NCBI GenBank assembly: GCA_001051155.2
Contig: JYIP02000004.1
Location: forward strand, 2,722,383 to 2,786,382
Length of the DNA: 64,000 nucleotides
Reading direction: 5' to 3'
DNA from: Chrysoporthe austroafricana
Lineage: Eukaryota > Ascomycota > Sordariomycetes > Diaporthales > Cryphonectriaceae
The translations under genes and the position numbers were made by a program. A model generated the notes under the pieces. The model ran no database searches. It was not told the origin of the DNA and was given only the letters and a program-made list of their open reading frames with translations. Positions 58,170-64,000 of this stretch are shown here, one piece after another (the stretch's first letter is position 1; the number at the start of each line of letters is the position of its first letter).

Positions 58170-59182
58170 CTATTGCGACGGCATAGACTTCTCCACGCTC
58201 TCGTACAAGCCCGGCTGAAGCTGTGCCTTGAGCTCCTCCTTCGTCAACCACTTGAAATCTGTGACGCCGTAATCGTTGTCCGTCAAATCCACCTGACCGG
58301 CCATGATCCTTCCCTTCAGGAAGAAGACATTCGTCCCGCGGGCTTTCAGCGCCGACCCGTTTCCGCCCTTCTCGTCGTCCCCGTATATCGGTTCTCTGTG
58401 CTCGTGAGCAATGGGATGTCGTCCGACCATCCATATGTTCATGTTGACGCCTGCGGTGCCTTCGAGGGCCCGAGCAGCGGTCTGTCATCATCGTCAGCCT
58501 TCCATCAACCTCCTGAACATGTCAAGAACAACGCAGATAGGCATACCTCGTGCAACCCCTCATCCGGCCTGACCTCATCCTGCGGGAAAACCCACCTCTC
58601 CTTCCGATCCTTCACAACCAGATAGAGCGTTCTCTCCAATTTGCGATCCAGCCTCCTTACATCGCCGGTCCGATCCGCCTCCGTCTCCCTAGACAGCGGC
58701 CGCTCGATCCGCAGCCGATCTTCGAAACTCAGCGCCTCGCCGTCCTCGCTCACTCGGCTCTCCGCCTCGGTGTACAGCTTCTCCTTGATGTAGTCGGGGT
58801 CCGAGAGCTTCTGTCCCTGCTCGACCAGCACCTCGTCGTCCCAGGCGTCCCGGCCCTTGCGCGTAAGCCGCCCAATCTCCCGCGCCATGACGTGGCTCCG
58901 CTCGCCGAACTTGATGGCGAAGTCGACGCCGGCGGGCTGGCCCTTGCGGAAGTAGAACTGGCGCGCGAACGGCGTGCTGAGCCGCTCGTTCAGGCGCTTC
59001 TGGTAGAGGTAGAAGGCCGCCTCGAAGGGCGTCTGCGTCCGGGTCAGGATTGGCGGCCGGCTGAGTATGATACCAGCGCGGAGGCGGTAGAGGGATTTCG
59101 GGTGGATGTGGTTGACGGTGGGCTGGTGGCCGATGAGAGTTGGGTCGGCGGGGAGTGAGGCGGAGCCGCTGGTGAGAGGCAT
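58170..59182 (-). CDS. MRPL17: Mitochondrial large-subunit ribosomal protein mL46 (MRPL17); complement(join(58170..58481,58547..59182))
   Basis: 315-aa nuclear-coded mitochondrial ribosomal protein in two exons. By family knowledge mL46 has a Nudix-like fold without catalysis. The first exon carries YRLRAGIILSRPPILTRTQT, FEAAFYLYQKRLNERLSTPF and DDEVLVEQGQKLSDPDYIKE. The Nudix-like part follows with VVKDRKERWVFPQDEV and, across the intron, GLHETAARALEGTAGVNMNI, where a true Nudix enzyme would show a fuller REXXEE box. The second exon ends WLTKEELKAQLQPGLYESVE. Phases close (948 nt). The early residues are not strongly basic, so the targeting signal is weak or the true start could lie upstream. 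Confidence 0.87.
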
Positions 59183-60546
59183 GATGTTCGGTGAGGGTGA
59201 GGAGGGGTTAATGGTCGTGCTGGTCGTGGTAGCCGAGGAGTAAGGCCGTCTTGATGTGCGCTGATTGAGGGTTGCGCAGCGGGTGCACAGTTGAGGTGCT
59301 CCTACATGGACCCTTGTTAGTTATGGGCGTTGATGATCGAGGAATTGGTCGACAGGAACGGGATGAACTTGCTCCTAAGGGGAGGCACAGCGGCCCGTGA
59401 CCCCCTACTTAAGGCCGCCATGGTCTGGTCCGGATATCCTGTGCTGGAAGTTCCGGTATCCAACCCGTGGAAGCTCTTCAACACTTTGAGCTTCGGCGCG
59501 TGATATGGATCGCAACTTTTTCGCGGACGTCAAAATGGTACCTTGGTACAAAGCTGCGGCGCCAATGCTTACCTAATTACACCCGTTGTATCAGTTGATT
59601 GGTCGAGACGGGTCACAGCAAGCGAAGCGGCCCCTTCAAATTTTCTCTGCCAGCGCCGCTATGCCGATTTTCTCTTCTCTTCTTCCAAAAACACAGGCAT
59701 GAAATCCTTATCCCAAGACCTTGTCCCCATCTTCTCCAGGACGTCTTGTCATTTACAAGTGCCCAGAGTGAATCCCAGATCAGTCTGATTTCGCTAGCGG
59801 CGCCTGCTACCCACTCGAGTTCTTCGAGGGGCTAACCTCCCACCGGGCTCACGTTAGATAGATGGCTGTCACAGATAGTCCCGCTGAGCGCTGCTCTCTG
59901 GACGCTGGAATCCCGACGCTGCGCTTACGAGACCACGATCTTGATCTCTTCGCTGGGCCATTCATCAGTTCTGGACCTGCGCGCATCATTTCTCAGCGCC
60001 ACAACATTTATCTTCATCGCGAAATTAACTTTCCTACTGCAAATCGACTAACTTTAGCTAACCAAGCTAGGGCGCACAATTGAATTGTGCTCTGTTGCTG
60101 AGCTCTGGAGGCACGAGTTGGCAGGCCTAAGCCGAGGTACCTCGCGCCAGCGTTTTCATCAGGGCATTGAGACCCGTCGCGATTCTCATCAGACTGCATC
60201 GAGACGGCATTTAAAGACCATAAAGACATTTCCATTCAGTCAAGCAAAGCTACCAATGCTACCTGCTGCCATTCCATGCAAGCTCTCGAGATGCGAGGTC
60301 CGGATCCTCCCCGGTCCCGCCGAACTGCTGAAGAATAAAAACTCGTCCCAGAATATGTTCCTCGACGCCCACGATGCCGTACGATGCCGTGGCGCCGTAA
60401 TGAAATCATCCTAATAAGACAAACACCGGTACCGTTTGGATTTTGGATTGCCCAGGGGTATCTTTCCAGCTTGCCCGACTCCGTGAATAAACGCCGTCCG
60501 TTCGCTCCTCGCCGAAGCAGAATCATGCATCTCAAGATCATGATCA
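59183..60546. other. Intergenic region (about 1.4 kb)
   Basis: Upstream region of mL46 and 3' flank of the RING-PHD gene. Only short frames without protein features are seen. Confidence 0.45.
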
Positions 60547-62603
60547 TCAAGGTTTCAACTCTGCGACAGCACGAGCAACCTCCGCCGTCGCGATTTTCTC
60601 CCACTGTCGTTTCGCTTCGTCGTTGACCGCAGATGGGTCAGACACCTCTTCGTAAATTTTGTGGGAGACGGCGCGGTTGATGCTCTCATATTGATCGCGG
60701 GAAAGCTGGCTGGACTTCCAATGTGGTTTCAGCGCAGTGCGCACAACCTGACTGATACTTTCTTTGACCTCAAGTGGCAAAATTTTCCGAGTCGGCGACG
60801 AATCTTGGGAGCGAGACAATCGGACCTCGAGCTGCCGTCGAGGTCGTGGTTGTCTCAGCTCGAGGGATCCGTTTCGATTCCGTGGACGACTCTCGGAGTC
60901 GCTAGACTCCCCGTTCGATCGCGTTGGTGAGTAATTTGCAGGTGGATACTTAGGTTCGATATGTGAGCTCAGAGATAGCACCGGTGACCGCGATGCGGAT
61001 CGAGCTGTCACATTTGCAGGTGGTGCGGGCGGCGGTGTCAAAGACAACGCCCGTGGACTATTTTGTGCAGATGCAGATGGCGAGGTAACAGGCGACGACG
61101 GGTCAACAGCGGGCGGGAGTCCAAAGAGACCACGAACGGTCTCATCGTCGGATGGGCCGCTTTGTTCGACCTCCTTAAGAAGCGACGAGAGAAAAGACGG
61201 TGCCTCCTCGGGTGCAGGTGGAGATCGCGCAGGAGGAGAACCAGCATTCGACGGCCCTCCGACCCTCTCGTTTGGATGGTGGCTCGACGTTGCAGAGGCA
61301 GCTTTTGATGATACAGCTTCTCCTTGGTTGGGTATGCGACGGGTGCGAGGACGCTTCAGCGGCCGTGAGGGCTCAGGTGCAGGCTCCACTGGAGACGCAG
61401 TGACGGACCGAGACTTCCTCTTCCGGTTGCTGGGTGTCGATGCTCGAGCCCTCTCGAAGGCGCGCCAGGCTTGTCGCTCCTCACGACTCTCCGGTGCTCC
61501 TGGGGTAGCTTGTTGGTTGGGTGGCGCAACCTGTTGCTCCACTACATCTTGGATATTCCGAGCGAAGACGTCTCGAGCGCCTAGTCTGCTCGCTATGCTA
61601 AGACGTTGCTGCCAACGTTGCCACTCGCGACGCTCTCTCTCGCGAACCTGTTGGGACCGCCGGTATGCTCGCAAGCCGTCGTCTTCGTCGTCATTGGAGT
61701 CGAGATCGATGCCTATGGCGCCGTGCACATGGCTCGAGAACTGGCCCCAGGCACCAAGCCACTGATCGGTACGAGCCCTTGTTCTCTCATTCCGCATGCT
61801 GGCCTGGGTGCGAGGGAAGAAGTTGCGACGACGTCGAGCTCGGCCTGCTGTGCGGGAAACCAGGGCCTGGAACTGCTGGAGTTCGATTCCATTCTGGTCT
61901 GCACACTCCATACAGAACCAGGCACCGTCAGGAACTTCATCCAAGCCGATGCAATGCGTGTGATATGGTACGTTACACGCATCACACAGGAGCAAGACGT
62001 CTTCATGATCTGCGGTGTTGCAGACTGGACAAGGTCTAACGTCCTCCTCTTCCTCGGGATTCTCGTCCAGCCATGCTAGGGGATCGAATTCGGCAACTTG
62101 TTTCTTGTCTTCGACTTTGTAAGTGTTCAGAAGGGTGCCTGGTTAAATGCCGAGAAAAAGTCAGCTTCCTGCACCTCCAGCTTGGAGTATTGAAGGGGCT
62201 GCCACTCACCTCCGACCTTGTCATAGACCTCGACAAGGTGGAATGCCTGACGGCAAATGGGGCAACTATTCGCCTTTCCAGTCCATGCTTTCAAGCAGCT
62301 GTCATGCAAGATATGACCACAAACTTGGATGACTGCAATGTTGTCATCATTGTCTAAGCTGGACTCCTCAGTCCCACTCAAATCCTTTGTTGTTACTGTT
62401 GTGGTTGTGGCGTTGGTAGTAGTAGATGAAGCGGTGGGTGATGCGGCGGCCAAGGGGAGGCACTTGAGATCACCAGTGGGTGCCGGTGCGGGCGCTGCAG
62501 CACTGGGCAGTCCTCCACCACCACCGCCCTCATCGCCCTGCAATTGCTGCAAGGGTATCGCACTGTCTAGATTCTCTAGACAAACGATGCACTGGTCTGC
62601 CAT
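60547..62603 (-). CDS. RING-H2 plus PHD finger protein (PHRF1-like); complement(join(60547..62138,62210..62603))
   Basis: 661-aa protein in two exons, likely a nuclear E3 ubiquitin ligase or chromatin reader. The N-terminal RING has Cys5 and Cys8, then an 86-residue Gly/Ala/Thr/Ser-rich insert, then Cys95, His97, His100, Cys103, Cys114 and Cys117 (CGHILHDSCLKAW..CPIC). A PHD finger spans 168-210 (CPVCNTADHEDVLLLC, CNVPYHTHC, WFCMEC) in C4HC3 order. The rest is disordered and rich in Ser, Pro and Arg, with several SP sites. The C terminus (ILPLEVKESISQVVRTALKP, KPHWKSSQLSRDQYESINR) is a helical end resembling the conserved C-terminal element of PHRF1-type proteins, which bind the RNA polymerase II tail. 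Phases close (1986 nt). RING before PHD in one protein supports PHRF1-like. Confidence 0.85.
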
Positions 62604-64000
62604 TACAAAACGCTAAATTGAATGAGAAGGGGGATTTCAAGATGACGAAAGGCTGAAGAAGGCATGAAAACGATGGTGTTGATGGGATTTGGAGGGGTTC
62701 AGGAATCCTATTGTCAGCTACTTGTCTCTGTCGTGGCTGGCGATAGGTGGGCGCAGGTGCTGATGCAATCGCTCTGGGCGTTAGAGTTTGGGTGGTGCAA
62801 GCCCTGTGCTGGTGAAGCCGGTGTTTTTTTAGCGGGTCAGTCCGTCTCAAATGCTCTGGGCTGTGCTGTGCTTGGAAAAGGAAGAACGGCGAGGGGCGAA
62901 AATGCAAGCAGACTGGAGAATTTGAGGGAGCATGGTCGACTTACCTAAGACAGTGTGTCCTGCTACCTCCGGATCCAAATGGAGCGACCACGGGACTGGG
63001 GATTCTTGCACAGTGCTGTGACCCCGACCGACCCGTTTTGTTCCTCACGCTGCGAAGAGGGACGATTGCCGCGGCGCTGTTGGAGACAAGACCAGGGTAA
63101 GTTTTGGCTATCTGCTGCCTCACGATGCTACCTCCCTGGCTCTGCAGAAGGCGTTCTGTACGTAACCAAGAGCATCAGATGGACAGAAAGCGAACCACCG
63201 CTCATATAGGAGCAGCTGTTACTAATTGTCACTTGTGGTGAAGTGAAGAAACCATATTGGCCGGCTGGATAAAGAGCAGTGACGCCTCAACTCCGGTGAC
63301 TTGTGGGGCAAAAGGACAGGCATAGACTCGGTTCACTCGAGAGCACCCTGATGGAACACCGACCACCAAAGCTGATCGTGATTCTCGTGGCTCCATGTCT
63401 CTGCTGATCACACAGAGGGAAGAGCAGTGCAGGCGAGTATTCATTTAAAAGGCTACAAACTTCCTTGTCCTTCTTCGCTCTCCCTCTCCCTCTCTCCCCT
63501 TCTTTACCACCACCGCTACCCTAGCAGGAGAAAGTTTGGGGGGTGGGGAGAAGCTGTCAGTCCAGGGTTTGCCGCCTATCGAGGCATTGCCCACTGCAGT
63601 CTCGGCTCGGGAACCATCGTCCACTTGCCAGCCACCTGACCTTGATCCTTCCAGCAGCTAAAATGGAAAAAGCCACTGGCGTGACTTTAAAGTAGTGTTA
63701 GTTGCAAACATGAAATGCAGACAGAAAGGCACTATGTACTGTGTGAGACAAAGATTAGAGGTAGTTTACTCGGTATTGGATGTGCCCAAGGCACCCACGG
63801 CGCAAGCATACGAATTCGGTGACGCCATCATCCTTTTGAAGTACATCACACGTGTAAGGAGAGAGTGAATGCATCTCTATGATCGAGCATCCCAACACCA
63901 TCACCAGAGCGAATGACGTGCACTGCCTCGCTGCATTTCCTGCCAGGCACCAGTGACAGCAGATTGGACAGGCCAAGCAGGGCAGGCAGGGTAACTAGGT
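62604..64000. other. Upstream region of the RING-PHD gene and window end
   Basis: Nearly 1.4 kb without a supported exon. A few short introns may lie in the leader. The frame at 62530-62907 (-) is a shadow of the gene. Nothing reliable was recognised up to the end of the window. Confidence 0.4.

Noticed and set aside
1..64000. CRISPR arrays, bacterial operons or prophage
   Set aside because: The spliced genes and gene families are plainly eukaryotic. The only regular tandem array is the 25-bp repeat at 55561-55640, which has no spacers.

Overview
The window is nuclear DNA of a filamentous ascomycete (Pezizomycotina, most likely a sordariomycete). The genes carry short introns with GT..AG ends. 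The coding DNA is GC-rich, and the families are typical of filamentous fungi: Dal5-type and DHA1-type MFS transporters, a GT90 glycosyltransferase, Pex26, and a protein with both C2H2 and Zn2Cys6 fingers. No prokaryotic, viral or organellar sequence was seen. All exon structures were worked out by hand from splice sites and reading phase. Every multi-exon model closes in frame.

Layout. 1-5 kb: a DBP8 RNA helicase (+) converges on an 8-exon MFS anion transporter (-). 4.8-19.1 kb: a very gene-poor, GC-rich, simple-repeat-rich tract. It holds one recognisable gene, a 280-aa acidic protein at 12801-13643 with an upstream ORF in its leader. 19.1-24.3 kb: a DHA1 MFS exporter (-) and a J-like/NFKBIL1-type protein (+). 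24.9-31.3 kb: a wrecked CreA-type zinc-finger relic next to a divergent pair. The pair is a 963-aa C2H2 + Zn2Cys6 protein (-) and a 587-aa DUF7580-like protein (+); an intron of the latter holds a long poly-T run with an N. 32.6-40.8 kb: a GT90 enzyme, the divergent ribosomal protein genes uS8 (S22) and eS12, a parvulin isomerase and a small secreted protein. 40.8-46.2 kb: a second gene-poor tract. 46.2-62.6 kb: an ordinary housekeeping block with an unidentified 209-aa protein, an SRA-YDG-like protein, pinin, PHF5A/Rds3, Pex26, a CAF1/PARN-type DEDDh nuclease, mitochondrial ribosomal protein mL46 and a RING-PHD protein.

Gene relationships. Several pairs are transcribed divergently from shared upstream regions: uS8/eS12 (ribosome), pinin/PHF5A (splicing), Pex26/CAF1, and C2H2-Zn2Cys6/DUF7580. 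The last pair is the best candidate for an undescribed functional module. One partner is a likely DNA-binding regulator. The other belongs to a fungal family whose layout (hydrophobic helical N terminus plus a C-terminal domain of unknown function) recalls fungal incompatibility/STAND-type proteins. That link is inference only.
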